From the NCBI RefSeq assembly GCF_022682495.2, contig NC_071398.1:101808677-101872676 (forward strand): DNA of 64,000 bases, given 5' to 3'. This stretch comes from Desmodus rotundus. Its lineage: Eukaryota; Chordata; Mammalia; Chiroptera; Phyllostomidae. This document shows positions 34,541 through 46,482 of the stretch, one piece after another. Positions within the stretch are counted from its first letter, which is position 1. The number at the start of each line of letters is the position of its first letter. Below the pieces are notes generated by a model. It searched no databases. It saw only the letters and a program-made list of their open reading frames with translations, and had not been told where the DNA came from. The position numbers and the translations under genes are program-made.

Positions 34541-35095
34541 TAAATTATAGAGAAAAATAAAAATTAATTCAAAATACTACCCAAACAGGTAACAACTGCT
34601 ATTGTTTTAACTATATACCCTTCCAGACATCTCTCCTTGCCTATTTCCATTCTTCTACTTTCTGTGGATTTAATTTATTTTTCTGGGTTTGTAATATGGA
34701 TACAGAACATGTGAATTTGCAACTGTTTCCCACTAATGTGCAGATTTGTTACTGTGTTTTCACATACATTTTTTAATGCATTATTTTAAATACTCAGTTG
34801 GAATGATTTTTTAACTTCAATTGTGATTCATTTTGAGGGATATTTAGAAGTGTATTTCATATCTTGTAATTGTAAGAATTTTCTGGTGACATTTACAACT
34901 GACTTCTAAATTATCTACAGTGAGAGCAAGAAACTTCATGTAATTTCAATGCTTGGAAATTTTTTAAAAACTTTATTACAATATGGTCAATGTAAAAAAC
35001 GTTGTAAGCATGCATCTCTGCTTCCATCTCGTGGTCATTTTGGGAATAACACCTCAGGGCCGGCCAGCAGGAAAAGCTGTGTATAGTCGGTTATC
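34541..35095. repeat. Mariner-free linker copy, block B
   Basis: Paralogue of 12,620-13,180. The CTCF-like motif at 35,019-35,037 is weakened (GCTTCC, 16 of 19). Confidence 0.75.
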
Positions 35096-35109
35096 TGTGA
35101 ATGTTGTAT

Positions 35110-35690
35110 CCAATTTGCTGCTCATGGTGTTTCTCATATTCTCATTGAATTTTTTTGAGGTGGTCTCTTGTTTCTGAAAGAGGAATGCTGTATTCCTGAT
35201 GAGATAGGTTTGTTAAATCTATTAGGATTATAAATTTTTGTTTGTGTCTGTGTTGTATATAATTTAAGTTTATGATATTAAGTACATGGTGCATTTGGAT
35301 ATTCTGGGTAAATTAAAGTTTTTGATAGGAAGTACTCATCCTCTGTAGTCATGCTTTTTACTTTCAAGTCTACTGCATGTTATTATGTAATTTTCATGTG
35401 GTTTATGTTTCCATAATACAGGGTGGGCAAAAGTAGGTTTAGAGAGACCAAGCTTAATGTTGCTTTATTATTTAATAATTATGATGTTTTTTTTCCATGT
35501 GAACAACTGTAAAGCTGCTTTTGCAGCATCCTGTGTATCTGTTCCCATTCTTTCACTTTCAATCTTCTTTCACCCTATGGTTTAGGTAATTGACATGTTC
35601 TTCCAGTTTGTGTCTTTTCTTTTTATTGTCTGAACAAGTTCTTTTTCAGAGTTGTCCTTAATTTTATAAAGTATATACTATTAATGTATT
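35110..35690 (-). mobile_element. Old L1 ORF2 fragment with nested MITE, block B
   Basis: Paralogue of 13,190-13,780. The MITE is at 35,419-35,535. Confidence 0.45.
35419..35535 (+). mobile_element. Mariner-type MITE, block B
   Basis: Starts CAGGGTGGGCAAAAGTAGG, ends GCTTTTGCAGCATCCTG. Same site as 13,505-13,631. Confidence 0.8.
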
Positions 35691-35754
35691 TTTTCATTAA
35701 ACAGCATGTTCACAAGTATACTTGATTCCTGGCTGTTTTGGTTGAAATGGACCA

Positions 35755-36129
35755 CTAAAAATGAAACCTACAGATGAGGGGCGGGGCCTGTCTGAGGTCA
35801 GAGGCAGGACTGGGCTGGAGGTGAGAGGGGGCCGCAGATGTGGGTGGGGCTTGGTGGGAGGCAAATTTAGGCTGAGGGGCGTGAGGGGCTCGCAATTCTG
35901 GTGGAGAGATGAGCAAGCACGCGCGCTGGAAGTTAGGTGCTGCCGGCTGCCGGTGGCTGCTGGTCGCCGTGGTCCCGAGGTGTTGTTCACAGCCTAAGCT
36001 GATGCAAGCAACGCAATCCAGGGACAGGAGCTGAGCTGCGTAGGGGCTATGAGGTGAGGGGGGTTGGGAGGTAGATACAGCCACCCTATGGGGAGCAGAA
36101 AAGGGGGCCAGACTGTTTCTGGGGTACAT
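35755..36129 (-). other. Uncharacterised 124-codon open frame, paralogue of 13,848-14,201
   Basis: Starts MYPRNSLAPFSA and ends with PSPASDL...ICRFHF. The start, LDC-ACI and SHLQPSPASDL segments match the block-A frame; the regions between differ by indels. No known domain. Confidence 0.25.
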
Positions 36130-36349
36130 GTCTCAGGTCCCAATTTAGCTGACCACTTGTTGTGGGACCACTTTTCTATATTTATCTAGAGTATATTTCA
36201 GTTATAGATAACTTTGGTCTATGGATATACAATGATACCCATTTTTAACCCAAAAACAAGATGATATTTTCCATTTGCTAAAGTTTCTGTTATTGGGTAG
36301 CAATTTCCAATTTCATTCATACAGATCCTGTATGTCGTTGTTAAGTTTA

Positions 36350-37154
36350 TTCCCAGGTTTGTTTTTTTTACCTGGTTTTTTGAGTCGTTTTACAAAATTA
36401 TATATTTACTTTACTATTTCTACATATTTATTTCTGCATGTTATTTTCCCATCAGTGCACTAAATTCTATTTGTGATTATTTTTCGTCAATTCTCATGAG
36501 TTACGAAGGTAAACATGCTCTCATGCAATAATGATCGTTAAATGGTTGTAGCTGTAGGTGACCTAGAAATAGTTAAAGCCTGAAAGAACACAGGAAGTGA
36601 GGTAATGTGAGGAGAAAGAAAAATTTTCTTTGTTAGTCATACATACTCAATAAAATAGTAACATCCTTCTTAGCATTTTAAATGAGTTTGGGGCCTGGAA
36701 GCATGGTGTTCTAGAAATCCGAAGTATTTTGTTACAGGGAATGTGCCCCGGGGAGGTAATCTGAGGAACACAGAGTGTGGCAAATGTCCACATTTTCAAA
36801 GAGGAAAACTTGAGACGGTGAAATGTGGAATGTAACAGAGTAAGAATCTTTGTTCTAAGTGACATTATGAAGAAGTTATTACGGTGACATAGGAGCAGTG
36901 GAGAGAAGCAGGGATCCTCAGACGAGTACTGTGTTTAATCACAGTGTGATTCGGGCTCCTAAGTGGACGAGTCTTCCTTTGCCTCCTGATCTATTGTCTA
37001 GGACACTTCTCCCCGACATTTGTCAGATGGCTGGCCTTTTTTATTCTTTAAGTTTTAGCTTCCATGCTTCCTGTTCCAAGAAAGGCAGCATTTCAGGCAT
37101 AGGATGCAAAGGGACATGCTGTTTGTATTCTAATGGAGTCTTCAGGATACAGAA
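36350..37154. repeat. Three-copy AT-rich module, copy 3
   Basis: Block-B paralogue of 14,480-15,257, also related to 10,506-11,290. No gene is seen. Confidence 0.7.
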
Positions 37155-37368
37155 CAGGGTTTGTCATTCTCAGCACTATGGACTTTTTGGGCCACATAAA
37201 TCATTCTCCTGGGGGATTGTCCTCTGCATTGTAGGTGCTTATTAGCATCCATGACCTCTATTCACTGCCCACACCCTGGCTTCCCTTCCCCTCAGGACAA
37301 TCTAGGATGACTCAGCACATTGCCTCAAGCCCCCTTGAGGGGGCAAAAGTCACCTTTGGTTGAGAAAC
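37155..37368 (-). mobile_element. MER5A-like element, block B
   Basis: Paralogue of 15,258-15,473. One end is intact (CAGGGTTTGTCATTCTCAGC); the other has lost the final ACTG. Confidence 0.82.
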
Positions 37369-37429
37369 AATTTGAGGCTTTTATCATTTTTGATAGCAGA
37401 AAGATTTTGGTTTGGTATGTAGGGTTTTT

Positions 37430-38127
37430 ATTATTTTTCTACGTAAATTATTTTCCAGTCTGTGATTTATTTTGGGAAGGTATTTAGAAGTGTGTTTTAA
37501 AACATCTAAATATAGGGACTTTCTAGTAACCTTGTGACTGGTTTCCAGATCAATGGCAAAGAGAGCAATAAACAGTTTGTGACATTTGTTGAAACCTGGA
37601 TTATAGCTCACTGTAGTTGTTTTTTTAAAAAGTTCCAAGTGTGTTTGAAAAGCATTTTCAATTGACTTTGTTGGTGCTTACTTTAACAGCAAGGAAAAAA
37701 AATTTCAAAATACTACCCCAAGAGTTAAAAAAAGAAGTGCTTTCATTTTATGTATATACACTTGCAGATATGTCAATGTGCACATTTCTGTCTACTTTTC
37801 TAGATTTAATTTACTATTTTAGATTCTAAGTATGGGCACAAATCTTGTATATCTTCAGCTTTTATATTTGATAATGTGTATTTAAGGGTGAAGATATTTT
37901 CCATAAGTCTTGGTATGCAGTATCTTTATCACCATTCAGTTTATCTTGTAATTGAAATTGTGCTTTATTTTTGAGGTTGTTGAGGAGTGTATTCCCTAAC
38001 TACCCAATGTAAGGACTTTCCAGTCACCCATTTGTAGTGAATTCTAGCTTCAGTGCAATAGGAGCGCTCAGAGAAACACGTTGTATATAATTTCATTGCT
38101 GCAATGCTGGTTGAAACTGGCTTTGTA
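37430..38127. repeat. Uninterrupted linker repeat with empty insertion site
   Basis: At ~37,733-37,750 it reads GAAGTGCTTTCATTTTATG, the unoccupied counterpart of the 6.46-kb insertion site in block A. Confidence 0.8.
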
Positions 38128-38308
38128 TCGGCTTGGCCAAAAGATAAAAAGTTTTAGTAAAATGGAATGGAATTATGAAGATTCCTGAAAGACTGCAGAA
38201 TAGTGGGACAAAATGGTGAATACGTTGTTGAATGACATTACTGGTGAAAACGAAAAACGTCTCTTTCATTGTGTCTTTACCTAAAAATCCAATGAACCTT
38301 TTGGCCAA
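38128..38308 (+). mobile_element. Internally deleted mariner, block B
   Basis: Paralogue of 22,705-22,883: CGGCTTGGCCAAAAG at the 5' end, AACCTTTTGGCCAAGC at the 3' end, and only transposase C-terminal sequence between them. Confidence 0.85.
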
Positions 38309-38590
38309 GCAAATAGTAGTGTTGCAAGTGTGCATCTCTGCTGCCCTCTCGTGGGCATTTCAGGAATAACATGTTAGTGGCAGGTGAGCAGGAAAAGTGG
38401 TTGAGTGTAGTTAGAACATCAATGAATGTTGATTGCAATGTTACTGAGACGTGTATGTAGTTACTTTTAAGTATCAGGCCATACTAGTTACCTTTTGTTC
38501 CTGATTTCTATATTAACAGCAACGACAGAAAGAAACATACCGTATACAATTTTAGTCCTTTGAAATTTGTTAAAACTCGCCTTTGCACAG
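38309..38590. repeat. Partial linker at the end of block B
   Basis: CTCF-like motif at 38,339-38,357 (17 of 19). Similarity to the other linkers fades after ~38,590. Confidence 0.65.
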
Positions 38591-38984
38591 GATGGTCCCT
38601 TTGAAAATTGTCCCAAGTGTGTCTCTCTGTTGCCATCTCATGTGTCAGGCGAGATGACAAATCTCATCATCTCACTGGTGTGGCTGTGGCCTTCCTCTCA
38701 GTTGTGGCTTCAGGGTCACGTGCCTTGCACTCGCGGGACCCTCTGCCCACTGCTGGGTGCAGGCAGAGGAGGATGGTCCGCATTGCACTGGACAGGGACA
38801 GTCAGTCCTCTGACCCCCTGTGCGCAGTGCAAGGCCCTGCTGGCAGGCGGTCGCTCTCTCAGGCCATGTCTGCTGCTGTTGCCACAAGATTTAACAAGTT
38901 TAGCAAAGTAACCTCTTCTCAACTGACTGATCACAGTCATGAAATTGGGAAGAGTTTATTAGTTTCCCTTGTGTTGAGTAGTTT
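38591..38984. other. Spacer, no gene seen
   Basis: Moderately GC-rich. Short frames overlap on both strands. A weak CTCF-like scrap (TGTTGCCATCTCATGTG) sits near 38,628. Confidence 0.35.
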
Positions 38985-40000
38985 GTAGGATTGCCTCCAA
39001 AAAAGTCACATCCCACGAATGCTGCACTTTTCATCAATTACCTATCACCCATTTTACCTCTATAAGACCCTGTTTCCCCATCCTCCCAAATGTTCTTTAT
39101 CCCTGCTATCACCTCATTGTCTGGTCTTCGTTTGTGCTCATGCATATATGAAATGTGGAATATCCTGTATTGATCAGATTATGTTATTTTGATTATTATC
39201 CCACATGTGTTAGAGCCGACAAGGTTTGAGGAAAATAACTGCTTTTTAATCCCCCCCAGTTTTAAAAAATTGCCGGTGAGGAATGAACGGCGAGACAATG
39301 CTAACTCCTGAACCTGTTGCAAGTGAGAGACCATGGACGTCTGCCCTGCAAGGTCAGCATCCTTTTTGTTCGCTCTGTCTTTTGGCCTATCGCTGCTTGG
39401 TTTGGTAAAAGGTTGAAGTTTGCATTTGGAGAGACGTGGGTTTTATCTTATTGAATGGCAGCGTTGTTTACAATGGGAGGATCCGGTTCAGCTTCTGCCT
39501 GTGGCCTCTGGCAACCGGGGCCCGGTGTCTGGCCCCAACTCCAAATTCTGGCCATAAGGTCCTGGTTATCAATGTGCATCCTGTGTCCAGGGCCTGTGCT
39601 TCAGAGTCAAAATGCATTCAGTTGTGTGTCTGCGGTCTCGCACCTCTTAGGTTGTGGCTTTGTGTCCTGGGCTCGCATGTGAGGTCCACTTGCAGATGAA
39701 GCTTTTGGTTTTGGTGTATGGAGTTCGGCATTAAGTGTCCCATGTCAGTTCTTGGCATCTGGTGTTTGGCCTTCAGACTTCACGGTCTGGCTCGGTTGAG
39801 GGCACACGGCTTAGGGTTTCGGGCTTTGGGCCTGGAGTCCCAATTTTGGTTTGGGTCCGCTCCAGGGTCCAGGTTTCAGAGTCAAAGGTCTGTGTCCAGG
39901 ATCCTGAGTTTGGCTCTGGTGACTGGTGTGGGTCAACAGACGATCATTGTGTCCAATTCAATGTCAATATGAGTCCCCAAGTGAATGGAGTCGAGGCAGG
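38985..40000. repeat. ERV-like leader segment, paralogous to 32,766-33,990
   Basis: Same order of landmarks as the 33-kb copy: GAGAGACCATGGACGTCTG, then a GT-rich part (GGGTCCGCTCCAGGGTCCAGG) and CCAATTCAATG. It is probably a third partial copy of the block's middle. Confidence 0.5.
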
Positions 40001-40498
40001 TTAGTAAAAAAGGTAGGGAAATTCCTTGGTAGTGGAATGGGAAAAGTGAGTTTGATAGCAGAGTAACAACAATGATTTACAGCCCGGTAATAAATCTGAG
40101 GATCTTATCTTCCCTAACCAAGGATATTTGAGAGTAAATGGTTCACACATTGCAGACCACGCAGGGGAAGACCCACCGCAGTCCCAGCCCTTTTCTGGTG
40201 ACTTTTCTGAAGGAGAAATCACCAGAGAAGGACCCTGATCATTCTGTGTGCTCGTTTTGTTGCATGAGCACATGAAAGGACAGCCCTGGAAGTCAGAGTA
40301 CTGTGTGCAGATTGCTCTTCTAGGACCCCCTCTAAAGTTCTCAATGTTAGAAAACAGGTAAAACCCTAAAAAAAGGACCCAGCGTGCACTGTTTGTTGAG
40401 CACACGTGCGCCTTCCCTTCTCTTCTTTGCTGCATATCTTCGCTCTGTTTCTCCTTCTCTCCAAAGGTCCCCAGGAGACTCGCAGCCAGGGGAGCCAT
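40001..40498 (-). other. Uncharacterised 165-codon open frame
   Basis: The longest open frame in the window, starting MAPLAASLLG. Not recognised. It lies antisense to the possible gag start at 40,497 and has no evident domain. It could be a chance frame in ERV leader sequence. Confidence 0.2.
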
Positions 40499-40688
40499 GG
40501 GCAGCAGCAGCTCGTCCCAGGCTCACCCCCTGATCCTGTCTCCAAGGACCTTCTTTGTGTCTAACTTTTCCGTTTCCCAAGAAGCAGTTCCACCTATGCT
40601 CACTCTTGTTGCTGTGATTGTGCCTCTTTTCTCTGAAGCCCTTTCTCTGTTTCACTGTCCTTAGATTTAATGTACAAACTCTCCAAAT
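40497..40688 (+). pseudogene. Possible retroviral gag 5' remnant
   Basis: An ATG in a good context (GGAGCCATGG) opens a 63-codon frame beginning MGSSSSSQAHPL. This resembles the myristoylated start of a gammaretroviral-type matrix protein. The frame stops after 63 codons and no capsid, protease or polymerase follows. The upstream sequence is leader-like. Very tentative; it may simply be a chance frame. Confidence 0.2.
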
Positions 40689-40799
40689 TCCCTGGCTTTG
40701 TGTTGTGCAATTGTGCTGCAGGAAGTCAAGAATCTACACACAAGAGACCTTTCCAGGGCAAACCCCCTTTGGGTACAGTCCCTTTTCCATGACAGAATA

Positions 40800-41215
40800 A
40801 GCAAAGTTTGTTTATTCATTTATCTGTGGATGGACATTTGAATAGTCTCCATCTTTCAGTTGTTAACAGTGCTGTTATGAATAATCCTGTATAAGTTTGT
40901 TATAACATCTGTTTTCACTTTCTCAGCTATATATTTCTAAGTAGAATTATTGAACACAGGATCATTTTTTTGAGGAAATGTCAAATTATTTGATACAAGG
41001 TCTGCAATACTTTACATTCATGAAAGAAATGGTCAATCATTCTAATTATTGTTTTTGATCATCAACATTTCTCAGTACAGCCTTTGTAGTGTCTGGGAAG
41101 GGGTAGTGTGCTGTGATATAGCCATGGAACATCTTCTCTGGTATTTTTTTATATTGTACCATTTCTATGAATGTCTTCTCATCAGAAGGGACTATTCAAG
41201 TTTTTAAAAAATCTA
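40800..41215. mobile_element. Old L1 3' fragment
   Basis: TTATCTGTGGATGGACATTT, TCTCCATCTTTCAGTTGTTA, TGTTATGAATAATCCTGTA and AAGTAGAATTATTGAACAC follow the order of a common mammalian L1 3' segment. No frame is kept. Confidence 0.6.
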
Positions 41216-41220
41216 GATGT

Positions 41221-41308
41221 CTGCTTGGGTGTTATGGCTCATTGGATGGAGCATCGGCCTGTAAACCAAAGGGGTCTCCAGTTGGATTCCCAGTCAGAAC
41301 ACATGCCT
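41221..41308 (+). mobile_element. VES SINE, 3' truncated
   Basis: Keeps the head and both boxes (TGGCTCATTGGATGGAGC; AGTTGGATTCCCAGTCAG) but stops at CATGCCTGG. A mariner that has lost its 5' end begins immediately after, so one deletion removed the SINE tail and the mariner start. Confidence 0.88.
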
Positions 41309-42328
41309 GGCAAGAAAAGATCTGTGGTGCGTGTGGAGAAGATGCTGTGACTGACGGAACGTGTCAGAAGTGGATTGTGAAGTTTCACGGTGATTTGTCC
41401 CAGGGGTAGGCAGACCAGGTGCAGTGGAGAGCCCTCAACAGCAGGTGTTCACTGAGAGACAGGCAGGGAGGCAGGAGACAGGCAACATGTTCAAAGTATC
41501 CTAATCAGGCTTTGAAAATCATTTGCACCAGCTTGGTTACGTCAATTGCGTGGACGTTTGGGCTCCACAGGAGTGAAGCCGGATGGTGGGAGAGGCTTCT
41601 TGACCAGATTTCCATAAGTGGTTCTCCACTGAAACATGATGAAAACGTTCCATTTCTATGAAGTCTGTGTTTTGGGGGGTAGGATGAATCTTTGCTATTT
41701 GAGAATCATGTGGGACGGGAGAGACGGTGGGCAAAGGAAGGAACCACCACTCGCCCTTCCAAAGGCCGGTCTTTGTCCAAAGGAGGTGATGATGGCCTTG
41801 TGGTGGATTCGGGAGGGAGTCCTGCAGTAGGAGCTCGTTTCAGAAAGCCAGCAGGTTACTGGCAACACGTATTGCTTCCCATCATACTAACTGCAAGCTC
41901 CGCCCGAAGGAAAGAGTCTGGAATTTGTCAGCAGAAGATGCGCAAGGTTAGGATTAGGTGAGAGAGCACATTTCTCTTTGGTGACCAGGGAAAACGCTTC
42001 CAGCCTGGCTGTGCAGTCCCGATTCCTCCATAGTACTCAGAGACCCTGCTCCTTCTCACATCCATTTAGTTCATGTCTCTGAATTTTTCTTTATGGAGAG
42101 AAATTTCCATTCCCTGGAAGACTGCATCAGACACCTGGAAGAGTTCTCTGCTCCAAAAGAGAACCATGTTGTGGGACGACGGAATGGTGAAATCACAAGA
42201 ATGTGCCAGAGGTTAGTGGAATGGAAACGGTGAAGACATTGTGCAGTTATGTCGTGGGGGGACAATGAAAAGCGTGCCCGTCATTGCATCTCAGAGTAAA
42301 AAGCCAAGGACCCTTTCAGCCAGGCCAT
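41309..42328 (+). mobile_element. mariner transposase pseudogene C1, 5' truncated
   Basis: Begins inside the first helix-turn-helix region (CGEDAVTDGTCQKW, reading from ~41,323). At 41,419-41,661 it keeps NPNQALKIICTSLV and later DQISISGSPLKHDENVPFL, which corresponds to the stretch after the WVPH-type linker in mariner transposases. The catalytic region (about 41,990-42,060) and C-terminal part are decayed. The 3' end is AAGGACCCTTTCAGCCAGG. Confidence 0.86.
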
Positions 42329-43073
42329 TAGTAAGCTATGCGTTCCATCTGCTGGTCTCTGCCGCCATCTCGTGGCCATTTTGGGAAATGACACCGTAGT
42401 GTAGGGCTGCAGGAAAAGTGGTCAAACCCAGTGGAGAATCAGTGACTTTTCATGACAGTGGTATTTACACGAGCATTTCAAAACGTCCCAATGTCAGCTC
42501 TGTCCAATCACCTTGTTACATTTTCAGATCTCGCTGTGTAGCGCAATAGATTCAGATTTCTACAAGTGCAAGTGTGCCTGAAATTCATCTTTCATTTGCT
42601 TTGTCCATTGCAGCTTCTTTAAACAATGCCCAGGTACAGTTTACTTAAAATTCTCCACCAAGAGGTAAAAAAAATAAAGTAAAATACCCGTGCTTGTATT
42701 TTATGTCTATGCTCTTCCGGACATGTCTACAGGCTCATTTCCTTCTGTTTGCCTGGAGTTTGTTTAGTACTTCAGGTTCCTCATAAGGGTGCGCAATGTG
42801 TACATTTCCAGCTTCTGTTTCTAACCTGAGCATTTAAGAGTAAAGACTTCTTTGTCAAGTTTTGGTACGGAGCATGTTCACTATCCTTCAGGTCAAGTTA
42901 TTTTGTCATTCCAATGGTGGTTCACTTCAGAGGTTCAGTAGGAGTCCATTTCATAAGTTTGGAAGGACAGAACCTTCTAGTCATCCATTCTCAGTGAATG
43001 GCAGCTTAAGTGCTATGAGGTCCAAGAACATAGGATTTCGATGCTCTGAGGCTGGTTGAATATTGCATGAAAT
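42329..43073. repeat. Linker repeat C1-C2
   Basis: ~745 bp, with CTCF-like motif TGCCGCCATCTCGTGGCCA at 42,360-42,378 (18 of 19 on the minus strand). Confidence 0.78.
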
Positions 43074-44376
43074 CGGCGTGGCCACAAAGTTTTTGTGCCC
43101 CCACCCCTGCCTGTCAAGTGACTCCGGTCCTGTGTAGTTGTGTTTAAGGTTCTTTGAAGCCATTATTTTAGAATCTTTTGTGAGACTTGTCGTATATGCT
43201 TGTGTGTAAAAAAACTCATTCAAACTGGTGAATATGTGTGTGTCCATTTTCACACTGAAGATGGATGACTGTGAGCTATGTTTTTGGCACATTAGGCTCT
43301 GTCACATCCAGAAAGGTAGAAGCATAACTGTAAGGGAAAAAAGCTCTGTGGTGTGCATGGAGTAGGCGCTGTGAAGGATGGCATGTGTCAGAAGCGGATT
43401 GCCAAGTGTCATGCTGGAGGTTCCTCGTGTGCAGTTGCTCCACGGGTGTAGCGCCCCAGGTGCAGTGGAGAGCCATAAAGGACAGACGTTCACTGAGGAC
43501 AGATCATGTTGTGACAGCAGGGAGACAGGCAACGTACAGAAAGCATCCTAATCGGACTTTGAAAATCGTTTGCACCAGCTGTGTTACATTATCCCTTTGA
43601 CTTTTTTGTTCCACAGAAGTTAAGCAGGGTGGTGGGGGATGCTTCTTGACCACATATCCACATGCATTTCTCCGGTGAAACATAAGGGATCTGGTCAGTT
43701 TTCAGGTGAAATCGTGAGTAGGGGATGGGTCATTGCTGTGTTAGAATAACGTGGAACGGGAGAGATTGTGGGGAAAGAAAGGAACCACCACTCCCCCCTC
43801 CAAAGGGCGGTCTTCATCCAAAGGAGATCAGGTCGTTTATGTGCTGGGATCTTGAGGGAGTCCCGCAGAAGGAGTTCCATGTGGAAAACTAGCAGGTGAC
43901 TGGCAACAGGTACCATTCCCCATCAGACCAGCTGAAAGGTCCACCAAAGGGAAAGAGTCCAGAGTTTGCAGGCAGAAGACACGTAAGCTTCAGGATAAGG
44001 CGAGAGCGTACGTTTCTGTTTGGTGACCTGGAAAAAACGGTTCCATCCTGGCCGAATAGTGGTGATCCATCCGCAGTGCTCACTATACCTTGCACCTTTG
44101 TACAGCCGCTTAGTTTCTTTCTGAATTTTTCTTTTTGGAGAGAAATTTCCATTCACTCCAAGAATGCAGAAGGCACAGGGAAGAGTTCTTTGATCCGCAA
44201 GAGAACAGTCTCGTGTGGTGATGGAATGGTGAAGTTGCCTGTAAGGTGGCAGAGGGCAGCGGAACAGAACAGTGACGACTTTGTGCAGTCACGTTGTTTG
44301 GGGAAAATGAAAAGTGTGCCTGTGATTGTAGTCACGGTAAAAAGCCAAGGAACCTTCCAGGCCAGCCCTTCCTGGC
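43074..44376 (+). mobile_element. mariner transposase pseudogene C2
   Basis: Full-length but decayed. The 5' end is CGGCGTGGCCACAAAGTTTT; the 3' end is AAGGAACCTTCCAGGCCAG. An open frame from 43,896 to 44,396 covers the catalytic core to the C-terminus out of step, then GDGMVKLPVRWQRAAEQN, which matches the conserved mariner C-terminal segment. The helix-turn-helix part lies near 43,370-43,600. Confidence 0.87.
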
Positions 44377-45168
44377 CTATGCGTCTCATCTGTTAGTGTC
44401 TGCTGCCATCTGGTGGCCATTTTCAGGAATGACATCTTAGTGTAGGTCAGAAGGAAAAGTGGTTGATTCCAGTGCCATTTCAATGACTTGTCAGGGCAGT
44501 GGTATTTACAGGTGCAGTTGACAGCATGTACATCTCAGCAATGTCCAGTTACTTTGTGAGCGGTTTTTAAGTGAAGGGAAAGGGAGAGATGAATGTGGTT
44601 TATGTGATATTTTTAGGAACTGGCTTTGTCGTGTAGTAGAGTCAGGTTTTGTCAAGTTGCAGGTGAGCTTGAAAATCATCTGTCATCGGTGTGTGTGCTG
44701 CGGCTTTCTTAAAGAACGCGGAGGTAAAATGTGTACATAATGCTGCACCAAGAGATACCAAAGAAAGCAAAGTAAAATATCAGCGCTGTTATAGTATGTG
44801 TTGCCCTTCCGGACATGTCTACAGTCTCGTGTCTTGGATTTGTCTAGACTTCATTTACCATTTTAGATTCCTCGTATGGGTGGAAAACTCGTCCATTTCC
44901 AGTTTCTGCTTGTAACGTGTTCAGCGAAGGGTGAAGGTTTCTTTTCAAGTTTCGGTCTGTAGGATGTGTAGCGTCGTTCACGTGAAATTGTTTTTTAATC
45001 GTAGCAGTGGTTCATTTTGGAGCATCTGTAGGAGTCTGTGTCAGAAGTCCCGAACAAAGAACATTGTCCTCATGCAGTCTGTGTGGATGCTAGCATAAGG
45101 GCTATGAGAGTAGAAACACACCGTATGAGGTTTCGAGGCAGCGCTGCTCGTTGAACCTTGCCTTCAGT
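44377..45168. repeat. Linker repeat C2-C3
   Basis: Complete linker with the best CTCF-like motif of the window at 44,401. Confidence 0.8.
44401..44419 (-). promoter_or_regulatory. Candidate CTCF-binding motif, perfect consensus match
   Basis: The minus strand reads TGGCCACCAGATGGCAGCA, matching TGGCCACYAGRKGGCRSYA at all 19 positions. It lies 25 bases past the 3' end of mariner C2. Confidence 0.65.
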
Positions 45169-46482
45169 CAGGCTGGCCAAAAAGTCCATCGGGCCAAAAA
45201 GCTGGTTCGCTCCCCAACCCTACTTCCACTGCCACAGCCTTGTCCGCAGTTGCTCATACTTGCCTTTAACGTCCTCTGAAACGGTTTTGTCAGACTGTGT
45301 CGGGGCAGCCATCCTATCAGCGTGCAGAAAGAATACCTCATCCCAATTGGAGAAAGTGCGTGTGGCCCTTTTCCCGCTGAAGACACCTGAAGAGGCGCCA
45401 CGTTTCCGCCCCCTTTGGCTTTGTCATTTCCAGAAAGGTACAAGTGCACCGGTAAGGTAAGAAAAGGTCTGTGGTGTGTATGGGGAAGATGCCGTGAGTG
45501 ACGGAATGTGTCCGAAGGGGACCGTGCGTTTCATGCCAGAGATTTTCCTCACCCAGTCGCCCCACGGGTGGGCAGATCAGTTGCAGTGGAGAGTCATCCA
45601 GGGCAGATGTTCACTGACTCCACACTGCGTTATGGGATGCGGGAGACAGGTGACATACTGAAATTGTCTTAATCTAGCATCGCAAATCATTTGCTCCATT
45701 AAGGTTCCGTTAATCACTTTGACACTTGGGTTCCACAGAAGTTAAGCAGGGTGGTGGGGCACCCCTGTCGATCACATTTCCAGAACCGTTTCTCTACTGA
45801 AATATAAGGAAAACCTTCTGAGGACAATTTAGGGGGGCACAGTGAATAGTTGATATTTGAGAATAAGGTGTGATAGGAGACATGGAGCAAACAAAGTACC
45901 AGCAGCAGCAGGCTCTGTAAAGGGTGGTCTTCATCCATCAGAGGTGATGGTATCCTGTGGTGGAATGAGGAGGGAGTCCCGCAGTGGGAGCTCTTGGGGA
46001 AACCATCAGGTTACCAGCAACAGGTATGGCTCTCAGTTGGACCCAGTGAAAGTACCGTCCAAGGGAAAGAGTCTGGAATTTGTCAGCAGAAGACACATAT
46101 CTTGAGGATAAGGTGAGAGCACACGTTTGTCTTTCTGACCAGGGAAAAACGGTTCCAGCCTGAGAATGCAGTGGTAGTTCATCCACAGTACTCTCCAGAC
46201 CTTGCACCTTTGCATGGCCATGGAGTCTTGTATCTCAGGATTTGTTAGTGGAGAGAAATGTCCATTCCCTGGAAGACTGCCGAAGGCATTGGGAAGAATT
46301 CTGTTCTCCGAAAGAGAACAGTGTTGTGGGAGGATGGAATGGTGAAATCACCTGAAAGGTGGCAGAGGGCAGTGGAGAAAACAGTGAGGTCGTTTTCCAG
46401 TCACGTCGTCTGGGGAAAATGAAATGTATGCCTGTTATTGCATCTCAGGCCAAAACACCAGGGAACCTTTCAGCCCAGTCAT
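45169..46482 (+). mobile_element. mariner transposase pseudogene C3
   Basis: The 5' end has two tandem terminal-repeat units (45,170-45,207; GGCTGGCCAAAAAGTCC). YGEDAVSDGMC is read near 45,480. Near 46,170-46,210 the sequence encodes HPQYSPDLAPLHG, the clearest copy of the mariner catalytic-region motif. GAATGGTGAAATCACCTG is near 46,337. The 3' end is GGGAACCTTTCAGCCCAG. Confidence 0.88.

Larger units (their letters stand above)
23618..38590. repeat. Segmental duplication block B
   Basis: Second copy of block A. It lacks the 6.46-kb insertion and the 5' half of HAL1. It gains a VES SINE (26,002-26,201), a U4 pseudogene and a (CT)n tract. Confidence 0.85.
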
